Shown here one piece after another: positions 27,197-38,147 of a stretch of DNA of 57,941 nt. This stretch comes from Nitrosomonas nitrosa (GTDB lineage Bacteria > Pseudomonadota > Gammaproteobacteria > Burkholderiales > Nitrosomonadaceae). Every line of letters begins with the position of its first letter. Position 1 is the stretch's first letter. The stretch is taken from positions 1 to 57,941 of the forward strand of contig NZ_QAOO01000019.1 in the NCBI RefSeq assembly GCF_003051105.1, in the 5' to 3' direction. The notes beneath the pieces are model-generated. The model made no database searches. It was not told where the DNA came from and saw nothing but the letters and a program-made list of their open reading frames with translations. Both the position numbers and the translations under genes were made by a program.

Positions 27197-28237
27197 TTAA
27201 ATCGACCTTACCCCAAAGTCGGTACGGTCGACATGATCCAGCACCACACGATAGCGCGCTTTACCAGCCGCCAAGTGTGCGATCGCATCGTTTATCTTGT
27301 TGAGTGGAAAATGTTGAACCTGCGGTGCGATATGGTGTCGTGCCGCGAAATCGAGCATGGTCGCCATGACTGCCGGCCCACCGGTCGGTGATCCTGAAAC
27401 AGTTTTTTGCCCCATGATCAGCTCGAACGCAGGAATGGCCAAGGGTTCTAGCACGGCACCGACGACATGCATGCGGCCGTTAGGCCGTAAAGTCTTGAGT
27501 AATGACGTCCAGTCAAGCGGGGTATTGACGGTTACCAGTAGAAAATCGAGTGAGTTGGCTACTTTGAGGATCTCCGCACTGTTACGGCTCGAAACAATGC
27601 GGTGTGCCCCGAACCCGCGGGCTTCTTCTGCTTTTGCTAAATTCGAGCTGAATGCCGTCACTTCGCATCCCCAGGCGTGCGCAAACTGCAGCGCAAGATG
27701 ACCCAAACCGCCAATGCCGACTACGCCGACTCGATCGGTGGGCTTAACGCCAAACGTAATCAGCGGTGCAAAGACTGTGATTCCACCACAAAGCAATGGT
27801 CCGGCAGAGGATATTTCAAGCGTGGCCGGCAGCGGAATTGCCCAGATCCAATGCGCACGCACGCGCTCTGCAAATCCGCCATGATGCCCGATAATCGTGG
27901 GCTCTGCCTTTGAACAGAGATTGTGTGCGCCTGTCAGACATTCATGGCAATGCATGCAACTGTTGACATTCCAGCCTATACCAACGCGTTGACCGATTTT
28001 CAAACTTTTGACCCGGTCACCCATTGCAACGATGCGGCCTACTGCTTCATGTCCCGGAATGACGGGGTATTGTGTTAAGCCCCATTCATTATTGAGAATC
28101 GATAGATCGGAGTGGCACAAGCCGCAGTATTCTACCGCAACTTCAACTTCTTCCAGCCCGAGTGGACCGGCATCATACGAGTAAGGCTCGAGTTTTTGCC
28201 TTGCACCCCGTGCCGCCCATCCGCTGATATAAGTCAT
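27197..28237 (-). CDS. Zinc-dependent NAD(P) alcohol/aldehyde dehydrogenase (Ahr/YahK-like)
   Basis: A 346-residue medium-chain dehydrogenase. Catalytic zinc ligands are in CGLCHSD and GHEAVG. The structural zinc lobe has four Cys in SCMHCHECLTGAHNLC. The cofactor fold has VGVVGIGGLGHLALQ. These features match broad aldehyde reductases of the YahK/Ahr group, which are usually NADPH-dependent and detoxify aldehydes. It is a single-gene unit on the minus strand. Confidence 0.9.
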   Translation of the reverse strand: MTYISGWAARGARQKLEPYSYDAGPLGLEEVEVAVEYCGLCHSDLSILNNEWGLTQYPVIPGHEAVGRIVAMGDRVKSLKIGQRVGIGWNVNSCMHCHECLTGAHNLCSKAEPTIIGHHGGFAERVRAHWIWAIPLPATLEISSAGPLLCGGITVFAPLITFGVKPTDRVGVVGIGGLGHLALQFAHAWGCEVTAFSSNLAKAEEARGFGAHRIVSSRNSAEILKVANSLDFLLVTVNTPLDWTSLLKTLRPNGRMHVVGAVLEPLAIPAFELIMGQKTVSGSPTGGPAVMATMLDFAARHHIAPQVQHFPLNKINDAIAHLAAGKARYRVVLDHVDRTDFGVRSI

Positions 28238-28393
28238 CGATACCTACTCCTTTCAGATCTGTTCGTTAAAAATATAGGTTATTCATCCAGCCACTTAATA
28301 AATCCACGTCAATATTACTATTATTTGGCGTGCTTGTAAAATGCTTCGTTTGATGGTGCGCCGAGTAGAGGCAATTGCAGAAGACTATAAATG

Positions 28394-28432
28394 CAAAAGC
28401 CCTGCTTGCTACTGGAGCAAGCAGGGCTTTTT
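28394..28432. terminator. Strong bidirectional-looking terminator
   Basis: AAAAGCCCTGCTTGCT-(7 bases)-AGCAAGCAGGGCTTTTTT forms a perfect GC-rich stem flanked by A and T runs on both strands. It should end the beta-helix protein mRNA from the right. The longer T-run is on the plus strand, where no gene precedes it. Confidence 0.85.
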
Positions 28433-28522
28433 TATGTGCGACCGAGTGTGGCCAGCATGTCGGGTGGTGTGTGAGGGGCTCGGTCAGGTATACTGATCGC
28501 CCCTATCCCGATCACAGATCAA

Positions 28523-30118
28523 TTAGAAAGGAAAAGTCCACTCCTGTGTCCAGTCATCATCTGCATCACGGAAGGCGCCAACATAATCGACTGGTGTAAA
28601 GAAAGCATCACTAACCGCAGTACCAGCAAGCGTTAATGGGGAACCAAATGTCGGTAAATAACCATTCAAAAGTGGATCCGCTGTACTGTTACCAGCTTGT
28701 GAGTTAAACCAATCGGCAGTTGAGATTGTTGCATTGTTCGATTCAGAGAAATTGTTCTCACAGCCATGCACAAAAGAATGGTTGATGGTCAATTCTCCTG
28801 GCGCACTTGCAAGCGCCGAAGTAGCTTCGCCATCAATCGTCAAACAATTTCTGAATTGGGTAAACACCGAATTCCAAATATTGACGCCGGTACCCCTGCG
28901 CAACAGCGCGCCCGAAGACTGGGATACCGGTGTACCGATAAACGTCATGTTTGACAGAATTGGCTTGGAGCGGGGTTGAAGGTTGTTGTTGGTCGGATTG
29001 TTGTCTGCTTCGATACCATGATCGCCATCATTAGCTGACTGCTTAACCAGAACGAATTGCGCTTTACCGCGCCAACCCAGGCCCCAATCGAGACTATCAT
29101 CCTCGATATTGGTCAAGACGAGATGCTTCATGTTGACCGTTCCACCAAACATTTCTATCCCATCGTCCAGACCTGCATGCACATGCACATAATCTACCAG
29201 TGTTCCTGAGCCAACGCTGTTCATCGTTAATCCATTCAACTCTTCGTCAGGTCGCACGGCAAATCCGGCAAACAGTATTTGCACATATTTTAGAATACCG
29301 CTGCTGTCGGCATCGTTATTGCCACCTGAGAATTCAGAAGTGATCGCTTCATTGGCGACTTCACAGACAGCGACATCTTCATTACACCCATTGATTCGCG
29401 CTTGGCCGGAAAGGACCAGGCCTCCCCATTCACCCGCTACTTGCTGGGATGGGCCACTGAACACGATTGGATTATCGGGTGTGCCTTCTGCCATGATTTT
29501 CGAACCACGCCTAATCCACAGGAAATCGGCGCCTTGCTGACCAAAAATTTTGGTTCCGGGATTAATGGTAAGGATGGCGCTATCTACTTTGTCCCCGCCG
29601 ATGAAAACACCACCGGACAGAATCCACTGAATGTTTTTGGTCAGCGTGATGTCTCTTTTGATTTCGCCACTCAAGACACAGCTGCCTGCCGATGGTCCTG
29701 GAGTGGAAAAATCAGGGCAACCTTGAAATTCATTATTGACTAATTGCTCCAATGTGAATTGCATAGGGTTGGAACCCGGTACCAATCTCAGCTTGGCGTA
29801 ATACTGATCCGAACCTGCTACTACAGCAGCGACATGCACTGCCGAGGTGGCAGAGTCAAACACGTTGCGCTGTACACCTTTGCTGGCCGGTATGGGTTGC
29901 GCTTCAATCAGGATGAGTTCATTGTCGCTTACCAGTTGCAATCTTGCGCTATAAAACGATGATGAATTGCCATCGAGCACTTCGACGATGGGCAAGTCGA
30001 CGGTGCCGTCAGCCGGATTATAGGTTGCGGTAGCGGCTTGAGCATTGAATGAAATTGTACTGAGTACGGCGGCAGACAGCGCTGTTAGCTGGCCATGCCA
30101 ATTGCCAAATCTGGACAT
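28523..30118 (-). CDS. Secreted right-handed beta-helix protein with N-terminal repeat modules
   Basis: A 531-residue exported protein (signal to about residue 29, AQA cut). Residues 32-74 and 87-126 are two copies of the beta module also seen in the two all3515-like proteins (pattern Y..A.L.L.....F.L). From about 135 it becomes a Gly/Asn-rich repeat with a pattern of LTINPGTKIFGQQG and GTPDNPIVFSG, like parallel beta-helix surface proteins. The catalytic role is unknown. Four Cys in two pairs (CPDFSTPGPSAGSC, CNEDVAVC) suggest disulfides. It is followed by a strong terminator. Confidence 0.75.
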   Translation of the reverse strand: MSRFGNWHGQLTALSAAVLSTISFNAQAATATYNPADGTVDLPIVEVLDGNSSSFYSARLQLVSDNELILIEAQPIPASKGVQRNVFDSATSAVHVAAVVAGSDQYYAKLRLVPGSNPMQFTLEQLVNNEFQGCPDFSTPGPSAGSCVLSGEIKRDITLTKNIQWILSGGVFIGGDKVDSAILTINPGTKIFGQQGADFLWIRRGSKIMAEGTPDNPIVFSGPSQQVAGEWGGLVLSGQARINGCNEDVAVCEVANEAITSEFSGGNNDADSSGILKYVQILFAGFAVRPDEELNGLTMNSVGSGTLVDYVHVHAGLDDGIEMFGGTVNMKHLVLTNIEDDSLDWGLGWRGKAQFVLVKQSANDGDHGIEADNNPTNNNLQPRSKPILSNMTFIGTPVSQSSGALLRRGTGVNIWNSVFTQFRNCLTIDGEATSALASAPGELTINHSFVHGCENNFSESNNATISTADWFNSQAGNSTADPLLNGYLPTFGSPLTLAGTAVSDAFFTPVDYVGAFRDADDDWTQEWTFPF

Positions 30119-30248
30119 AAATTAGTTCCCTCACATTAAAAATCTTGAAGGAAGCAGACTAGCAAGCCATCATGACGATATTGTTACGATTAAATTAACG
30201 ATTTGTTACAAGAGGGGTTATGCAAGCGGGCATGCCGCGCTTTGCTCA

Positions 30249-30932
30249 CTACCGCCGAATGATTGCCCACCAGCGCGCAATATTGAGTAATGTCATGAGC
30301 GAAGCAGAAACATAGGTCCAAGCAGCAGCTTTGAGTAATTTGCGCGCATGCGGCGCATCGCCTGGTTTGAGATGATTTCCTTGCTCCAATAGTGGCAATG
30401 CGCGAGCAAAACTGGCGTTCATTTCCATAGGCAGAGTCAGCAAGTGCACCAAGATCGACGTTCCCAGGGTCAATAGTCCACCTGCCAGGAATAATGCGCC
30501 TGCGATCGGTGCGCGCGTCGCAACCACCACAATGGGTGCTAGCATGAGGATGCCTGCGCCCAGTTTTTCTACCGGAGCGGCAAGCTGGACGAGGCGGGTA
30601 CGCATTATCAATGGTAAGTACCCCTCCCGATCTTGAATGGCATGACCGACTTCGTGCGCGGCGACGGTAATAGCTGTCAGTGAATGGCCGTGGTACTTGT
30701 CAGGGGTTAGGCGCACCACTTTTTCTAAGGGATCATAGTGATCGCCGAGGTCTGTGACTTCGATCTTCACATGCGGTAAATTGGCCTGATCGAGCAAGGT
30801 ACGCGCTAATTCGGCTCCTGTACCCGCATAGCGATCTTCTGGCTCACTGTATCTTTCCATGATGTGCTTGACCCAGTATGAAGGGCCCACAACCAAAGCA
30901 ATCAGCAAAACAATTGAAATCAGATAAAGCAT
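30249..30932 (-). CDS. Membrane zinc metallopeptidase (YugP family)
   Basis: A 227-residue integral membrane peptidase. An N-terminal helix (residues 1-20) precedes a soluble part with the zinc motif AAHEVGHAIQ (near residue 90). Two more hydrophobic segments (about 125-165) and a final one follow. This is the neutral zinc peptidase 2 / YugP family. Its targets are unknown. Confidence 0.88.
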   Translation of the reverse strand: MLYLISIVLLIALVVGPSYWVKHIMERYSEPEDRYAGTGAELARTLLDQANLPHVKIEVTDLGDHYDPLEKVVRLTPDKYHGHSLTAITVAAHEVGHAIQDREGYLPLIMRTRLVQLAAPVEKLGAGILMLAPIVVVATRAPIAGALFLAGGLLTLGTSILVHLLTLPMEMNASFARALPLLEQGNHLKPGDAPHARKLLKAAAWTYVSASLMTLLNIARWWAIIRR

Positions 30933-31075
30933 GGTAGCGATTCAAATGATGAATAATGTTGACGTATGCTACATGAGATTCATCTTGGGTGAATCAGTTC
31001 AGAACAGCTCCGATTCCTTTGCTTCGGTGCTCCACATTGTTTACACTTCAGGTTTTAACGATTAAATACAGACTT

Positions 31076-31528
31076 ATGGAAAAAGCAACGACGATACTCG
31101 AAAAAGCGCATGAGCGCGCCGAAGACATGGCTCTCCCTTACAAGGGGGCTTTGTTACCCGCGGAGGCATTTGCATTGTTACAGTCAGTGCCCAATGCCAA
31201 GCTGATCGATGTGCGTTGCAAGGCCGAGCTGGATTGGGTTGGCCGTGTTCCTGGCGCAATCGAAGTCGAGTTGAAAACCTATCCAGGTATGCAGCCTAAT
31301 CCTAATTTCATCGACCAGGTTGCCGAGAGGGTAGACCAAGACGACATCATCATGTTTCTTTGCCGCAGCGGTGGTCGTTCAGACTACGCGGCAACGATTG
31401 CCACTCAATCCGATTTTCCAAATTGTTACAATATCCTGGAAGGATTCGAGGGCGATAAAGATGAAACGGGCCACCGTGGCCGGAAGGGCGGATGGAAAGC
31501 AGCTGACTTACCGTGGGTACAAAGTTAG
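31076..31528 (+). CDS. Rhodanese-domain sulfurtransferase
   Basis: A 150-residue single rhodanese domain. The active-site loop is FLCRSGGRSDYA with the persulfide Cys near residue 101. LIDVRCKAELDWVGRVPGA is the family's first motif. ATG 31076 gives the normal length; an upstream in-frame ATG at 30989 adds a Cys/Leu tail without a ribosome site. It is probably cytosolic sulfur transfer. It converges on uppP, with a hairpin between. Confidence 0.88.
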   Translation: MEKATTILEKAHERAEDMALPYKGALLPAEAFALLQSVPNAKLIDVRCKAELDWVGRVPGAIEVELKTYPGMQPNPNFIDQVAERVDQDDIIMFLCRSGGRSDYAATIATQSDFPNCYNILEGFEGDKDETGHRGRKGGWKAADLPWVQS

Positions 31529-31573
31529 TTACTAAATTACGTGTTCATCGTAAACCTGTCAAAGGTGCGGGAT

Positions 31574-31607
31574 GCAATAACCCACTACAGTGTGGGTTGC
31601 GTATTGC
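31574..31607. terminator. Hairpin between rhodanese and uppP
   Basis: AACCCAC-TACAGT-GTGGGTT is a 7-bp stem, extended by outer GCAAT/ATTGC pairs. It lies between convergent genes and would end either. There is no T-run, so strength is uncertain. Confidence 0.45.
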
Positions 31608-31661
31608 TCTCCCGCCAATATCAGGCTGGGCCGAGCCTGTTCTGTCTCTACACCGCTGTTT

Positions 31662-32483
31662 CTACACCGTTGACCACGAGATTACCCCCGAATAAGCAGT
31701 AACCAGAATGACGAGACCAAATCCGATGCGGTACCAGGCGAAGATGGTGAAATCATGATTGCTGATATAACGCAGCAATCCACGAATCGCTAACCAGGCA
31801 CTCACGAATGCGGCAATGAATCCGATTGCAAACATACTCAGATCTTCAATCTGCAATAGGTCACGACTCCGATAAACATCATAAAAAGTTGCCGCAAACA
31901 TAATCGGGATCGCCAGAAAAAATGAAAACTCAGCTGCTGCCTTGCGGGATAAACCAAACAACAATCCACCAATAATGGTTGCACCTGAGCGTGATGTTCC
32001 CGGAATCAGTGCCAGGCATTGCGCACAACCTATTTTTAGCGCATGTTTCCAATCCATATCTTCCACCCGCTCGACATCGACGATGTGCTTGCGCCGCTCC
32101 GCCCACAAGATCAGCACTCCCCCAATGATCAATGCCATCGCCACTGGCAAAGGATGGAACAAATAATACTTAATGGTTGTGACGAATAGGAGTCCCAGGA
32201 TAGCCGCTGGCAAAAATGCAATCAATAAATTGAATACGAAACGATTCGATTCGTTTGAACCGATATTCTTAATGACCGCACTCAGGCGTGCGCGATACTC
32301 CCAGCATACTGCCAGAATGGCGCCCAACTGAATGGCTACGGTGAAAACTTTGGCTTTTTCGTCGTTAAAATCAAGCAAATCTCCTACCAGGATCAAATGA
32401 CCGGTGGAAGAAATCGGCAGAAATTCGGTCAGCCCTTCGACGATCCCGAGGATCAATGCTTTGATTAGTATTGGCCAATCCAT
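31662..32483 (-). CDS. uppP: Undecaprenyl-diphosphate phosphatase
   Basis: Recycles the undecaprenyl carrier of cell-wall synthesis and confers bacitracin tolerance. The 273 residues have about eight hydrophobic helices and the two catalytic motifs [14 protein letters not shown] (near residue 16) and [10 protein letters not shown] (near residue 170). Length and motifs are typical of BacA/UppP. It follows thiC on the same strand after 58 bases. Confidence 0.95.
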   Translation of the reverse strand: MDWPILIKALILGIVEGLTEFLPISSTGHLILVGDLLDFNDEKAKVFTVAIQLGAILAVCWEYRARLSAVIKNIGSNESNRFVFNLLIAFLPAAILGLLFVTTIKYYLFHPLPVAMALIIGGVLILWAERRKHIVDVERVEDMDWKHALKIGCAQCLALIPGTSRSGATIIGGLLFGLSRKAAAEFSFFLAIPIMFAATFYDVYRSRDLLQIEDLSMFAIGFIAAFVSAWLAIRGLLRYISNHDFTIFAWYRIGFGLVILVTAYSGVISWSTV

Positions 32484-32541
32484 GCGAGCCTGCTATTGAA
32501 GAGTGGGAAACGCATAAAATAAGAAAAAAATGTCGATAAAA

Positions 32542-34566
<2,025 letters not shown>

Positions 34567-34640
34567 GCTGAAGCTGTGAAACTAATAGAAATATGAAATA
34601 ATTGCAAGCTCGTTTATTTCTTCCATAAATAACAACAATT

Positions 34641-35309
34641 ATGAAACAACTCGCGACTAATCTCGAACAAAACCGCTTTAATATGGTAGAGCAGCAAATT
34701 CGGACGTGGAATGTTTTGGATACCAAAATATTGGATTTACTTTATAAAGTCCGGCGTGAAGAATATGTGCCGGCAGCGTACCGCTCGCTTGCCTTCACCG
34801 ATATGGAAATTCCGTTGGAACATGGTGCCGTCATGTTGGCGCCTAAAATGGAAGCACGTATTCTACAGGAACTGCATATCAAAAAAACCGATAAAATCTT
34901 GGAGGTGGGGAGCGGCAGCGGATACATGACTGCGTTATTGGCAGAGCTCGGTTCCCACGTCTACAGCGTCGAGATCGTGCCCACGCTTTGCAATATGGCC
35001 AAAATCAACCTTCAAGTGCATGATATTTCCAATGTGACTTTGGAAGAAGGTGATGCTGCCCAGGGTTGGCCACAACATGGGCCCTACGATGCGATCGTGC
35101 TGACGGGATCAACACCGGTATTGCCGGAATCATTTCAAAAAAGCCTCAATCCTGGCGGGCGTTTGTTCGCGATCGTCGGCGAAGACCCCCTTATGGAAGC
35201 AATGCTGATTACGTGCGTCGCGCCCGGTGTTTATCATAGCAAGATGTTATTTGAAACCTGTACCGCTCCGTTGAGAAATGCGTTGCAGCCACAGCGATTT
35301 ACCTTCTAA
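34641..35309 (+). CDS. PIMT-like methyltransferase
   Basis: A 222-residue SAM-dependent methyltransferase of the protein-L-isoaspartate methyltransferase fold. Motif I is LEVGSGSGYMTALLAEL. The usual N-terminal substrate signature (GQTIS.P) is replaced by LEHGAVMLAPKMEAR, so repair of isoaspartate is not assured. It is the kind of PIMT homologue often found directly before tolC, which is its neighbour here after a small hairpin. Confidence 0.85.
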   Translation: MKQLATNLEQNRFNMVEQQIRTWNVLDTKILDLLYKVRREEYVPAAYRSLAFTDMEIPLEHGAVMLAPKMEARILQELHIKKTDKILEVGSGSGYMTALLAELGSHVYSVEIVPTLCNMAKINLQVHDISNVTLEEGDAAQGWPQHGPYDAIVLTGSTPVLPESFQKSLNPGGRLFAIVGEDPLMEAMLITCVAPGVYHSKMLFETCTAPLRNALQPQRFTF

Positions 35310-35320
35310 ATATCGAAATT

Positions 35321-35339
35321 AGGAGCCAATAGGGCTCCT
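35321..35339 (+). terminator. Short hairpin between the methyltransferase and tolC
   Basis: AGGAGCC-AATAG-GGCTCCT, a 7-bp perfect stem 14 bases ahead of the tolC start, with only a TT after it. It could be an attenuator or a structure that masks the AGGAG upstream of tolC. Confidence 0.4.
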
Positions 35340-35352
35340 TACCCAAAGAAAC

Positions 35353-36687
35353 GTGCAATCAGTATTCACGAGAAAGCTGCGCTCCCTGTTGGTCATGCTG
35401 GTGATCGGCAGTCTATGGTATGTACCCTTGCAGGCAGCAAGTCTGATAGATATTTATCGCGAAGCGCTCGAGCATGATGCGCAGTATGGTGCTGAACGGG
35501 CAGCTTATATCGCTGCCCAGGAAAAACTGCCGCAAGGTAGAGCAGGATTGCTGCCAAGTATTAATGCTACTGGGACTGGTCAGAATCAATATATCGATAC
35601 TAACCTTGGTCCGGAAGTGCTGATCAAAAATCGTGGGGTTGTTATTTCTGCCACACAGCCGCTCATTCGTATCGAAAATTTCATCATCTATGAGCAATCT
35701 AAAAAAGAAGTCGCTCAAGCCGATGCGCGGTTCGTTTTGGCCGCCCAGGATTTAATTCTGCGTGTCGCGCAAGCCTATTTCGATACGCTCGTGGCTCAGG
35801 TCAATGTCGAAGTGATGGAGACTCAGAAAAAAGCGATTAGCGAACAGCTTGAGCAAGCCAAGCGTAACTTTGAGGTGGGTGTGGCCACGATTGTGGATAC
35901 TCATGAAGCACAAGCACGTTACGATTTGACCGTTTCTCAGGAGATTGCGGCCCGTAATGCGTTGGAGATCAGTAAACGTACCTTGCAGGGTATCATCAAC
36001 CGCTTTCCTGATTATCTGGCGAGCACCAGTATCGATAAAATTGTTTCCGATTCGCTTACACTGCCCTATGACAGTATGGAAGAATGGGTTACGCTGGCCG
36101 AGCAGAAAAATTTCTCGCTAAGAATTCAACAAATTGCCTATGAGATGGCAGAGCAGGAAATAAAGAAAGCCAAAGCGGGTCATTATCCTACCCTGGATTT
36201 GGTCGCGCAATATAGCAATCAGCAAGGTGTAGGGGGCGCCATTACCGGGCGAGGCATCGATCTGGAATCCAAATCGGTTGGGCTTCAACTCAATGTCCCT
36301 ATTTTTCAGGGATTCTCGACCCAGTCCCGTGTGCGAGAAACATTAGCCAACCGGGATAAAATTCGTCAGGAGCTGGAAAATACCCGACGCACGGTTGGTT
36401 TACAAGTTCGCCAGCACTATTTGAACGTGACCAATGGCATCGCCCAGGTCAAGGCGCTCAAACAGGCATTGACTTCAAGTCGCAGCCAACTGGATTCGAC
36501 CATCTTAGGGCAGGAAGTCGGTGTCAGAACGGAGATCGATGTTTTGAATGCACAGCAACAATATTTCTCCGCACGTCGAGATTTAGCGCAGGCCTATTAT
36601 AACTATTTGCTGTCGCGCTTACGCCTGAAGGCGGAAGTGGGTGAACTCGATGAGGAAGAATTGAAGGAAATCAATGCTCTTCTCTAG
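35353..36687 (+). CDS. tolC: TolC-family outer membrane efflux protein
   Basis: The 444-residue protein has a signal sequence (to about residue 28) and the two OEP repeats of coiled coil. ATQPLIRIENF and VPIFQGFSTQSRVRE mark the two repeats. It forms the outer channel of multidrug pumps and type I secretion. The start is GTG with a weak AAAGAAAC site; an ATG 15 codons downstream (35395) is the alternative. No inner-membrane pump is adjacent. It ends normally. Confidence 0.9.
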   Translation: MQSVFTRKLRSLLVMLVIGSLWYVPLQAASLIDIYREALEHDAQYGAERAAYIAAQEKLPQGRAGLLPSINATGTGQNQYIDTNLGPEVLIKNRGVVISATQPLIRIENFIIYEQSKKEVAQADARFVLAAQDLILRVAQAYFDTLVAQVNVEVMETQKKAISEQLEQAKRNFEVGVATIVDTHEAQARYDLTVSQEIAARNALEISKRTLQGIINRFPDYLASTSIDKIVSDSLTLPYDSMEEWVTLAEQKNFSLRIQQIAYEMAEQEIKKAKAGHYPTLDLVAQYSNQQGVGGAITGRGIDLESKSVGLQLNVPIFQGFSTQSRVRETLANRDKIRQELENTRRTVGLQVRQHYLNVTNGIAQVKALKQALTSSRSQLDSTILGQEVGVRTEIDVLNAQQQYFSARRDLAQAYYNYLLSRLRLKAEVGELDEEELKEINALL

Positions 36688-36919
36688 GAAGCTGTCCTTG
36701 AATGGCGATCGTAGCGAGGGCGAAGCTGACTGAGCTGGATTTTTCGATCATTTAAGGCGAATAGTTGTTCTTCTAATTAATGAAAAGGATCGGAAATCCC
36801 ACTTGGCAGCTTTGTCTGCAGTAGATCCGTCTATATACGGGTAACCTTCTAGGTTCTGGATATTCATAGAGCTCGTCACAGAAATTCACACCATGAATAG
36901 CGGATATAACTAGCTCCGG

Positions 36920-37231
36920 CATCAGTCCGGGTGGCTCCGCTGGCGCTATGACACGCAATACTTGATTGTTTTGTCAGTCCAAGTACACCACACCCAAGGC
37001 CATTTGCTGGGGCGAGTGCATGATCCGGGGTTCGGGTTACGTAAGCAAGCAAATTTACAAGTAATGACTGAAGATGTGCTCAAAGTCAGTGAGATAGAAG
37101 GCGAGTAACTGGACGCGGGCACGGTGCTTTCCTCCATTGCTCATCATCTTGGTGTCGAGATTGTTGCATTATCGCCTGCTGATCGGCATGGCGGTGCCGG
37201 AAATAGAGGTTTATGGTTGATGACATTATGA
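36920..37231 (+). pseudogene. Fragment of a Fic-family protein (DUF4172 domain), with a nonsense codon
   Basis: One plus-strand frame reads GWLRWRYD, then TQGHLLGRV, GFGLRKQANLQVMTEDVLK, VSEIEGE and LDAGTVLSSIAHHLGVEI ending in ADRH. This is the N-terminal DUF4172 domain of Fic proteins. A TAA at 37106-37108 interrupts it right after SEIEGE. The catalytic Fic domain with HPFxxGNGR is absent. It is a decayed relic about 100 codons long. The 230 bases before it hold no recognised gene. Confidence 0.7.
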
Positions 37232-37294
37232 TATGCCAACGATGTCTGAATGGTTATACTACCGGTTTCTCAACCAAAGGGAGTATTTGAAGCG

Positions 37295-37573
37295 ATGAAC
37301 AAGACAGAATTGATTGAACAGATTGCCATCCGTACCAACTTAACCAAGGCTGATGCGGGGCGTGCTCTGAACGCCGTGCTGGATACCATCGTTGAAACCG
37401 TAAGTGGCGGTGGTGATGTGACGCTACCTGGTTTCGGTTCGTTCAAAACCACTCAGCGCGCTGCCCGTGAAGGCAAAAATCCCAGGACAGGTGAGAAACT
37501 TTCAATTGCGGCGACAACCGTGCCCAAATTCTCTGCTGGCGCAACTTTCAAGAGTGCGGTTGCTAACAAATAA
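37295..37573 (+). CDS. hup: DNA-binding protein HU
   Basis: A 92-residue HU protein, with MNKTELIEQIA and the beta-arm region LPGFGSFKTTQRAAREGKNP. The ATG at 37295 is chosen because it matches the family start; an upstream ATG at 37250 would add 15 odd residues. Histone-like chromosome compaction is its role. The sequence is typical of HU-beta. Confidence 0.95.
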   Translation: MNKTELIEQIAIRTNLTKADAGRALNAVLDTIVETVSGGGDVTLPGFGSFKTTQRAAREGKNPRTGEKLSIAATTVPKFSAGATFKSAVANK

Positions 37574-37598
37574 TCGGTTTGAAACGGGAGCCCATTGA

Positions 37599-37616
37599 GA
37601 GCGGCATTTGCCGCTC
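37599..37616 (+). terminator. Hairpin after HU
   Basis: GAGCGGC-ATTT-GCCGCTC forms a perfect 7-bp GC-rich stem 26 bases past the HU stop. The downstream CTTGCATT is not a strong T-run. Confidence 0.5.
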
Positions 37617-37802
37617 CTTGCATTCATAACTCCCAACTTACTTGATGTGATATGCACCCCCACACTACCTGTTTCTTTACTGGATGTAATTTAAGGCCTC
37701 AATATTTTCTTCAGTGCTCTAGGTAATGCTGTCCGAGAATAGGTTGATCTACTACGGACAGTCTTCCAGTAAGATTCATCAGATTACTGATCAAGATATT
37801 GA

Positions 37803-37808
37803 TAGAAT
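37803..37808 (+). promoter_or_regulatory. -10 box of rnpB
   Basis: TAGAAT ends 7 bases before the RNA 5' end at 37816, the right place for a -10 element. No clean -35 hexamer was found at 16-18 bases. Confidence 0.4.
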
Positions 37809-37815
37809 ACTCAAT

Positions 37816-38104
37816 GAAGCTGACCAGACAGTCGCTGCTTGTGTAAACAAGGAGAGGAAAGTCCGGGCTCCACAGAGCAGGATGCCGGTTAATGGCCGGC
37901 CGCCGTGAGGTGAGGAACAGGGCCACAGAGACGAGCGTATTAAGTTACGGTGAAACGCGGTAACCTCCATCCGGAGCAAGACCAAATAGGCAGACGATGA
38001 CGCTGCTCGCCGAGTCTGCGGGTAGGTTGCTTGAGTGCAGGGGTAACCCTGCACCTAGAGGAATGACTGTCCAAGACAGAACCCGGCTTACCGGTCAGCT
38101 TCGC
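37816..38104 (+). ncRNA. rnpB: RNase P RNA, bacterial class A
   Basis: The catalytic RNA that matures tRNA 5' ends. It begins GAAGCTGACCAGACAGTCGC and contains the conserved GAGGAAAGTCCGGGCTCCA. It closes with AGAGGAATGACTGTCC, AACCCGGCTTA and CCGGTCAGCTTC, whose end pairs with the start to make helix P1. Its length of about 289 bases is short but usual for class A in this group. The ends are estimated by P1 pairing, good to a few bases. Confidence 0.96.
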
Positions 38105-38112
38105 TTTAATTG

Positions 38113-38118
38113 TATAAT
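38113..38118 (+). promoter_or_regulatory. Extended -10 for the importer operon
   Basis: TGTATAAT right after rnpB is a perfect -10 with the TG extension. It lies 30 bases before the permease start, giving a short leader. Confidence 0.5.
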
Positions 38119-38147
38119 TAGTCTCCGTTTCGGCTTAAAGCCAGTAA

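Noticed and set aside
27083..27391. 102-codon plus-strand frame ending inside the dehydrogenase gene
   Set aside because: It is a shadow of the minus-strand alcohol dehydrogenase with an upstream tail and no ribosome site.
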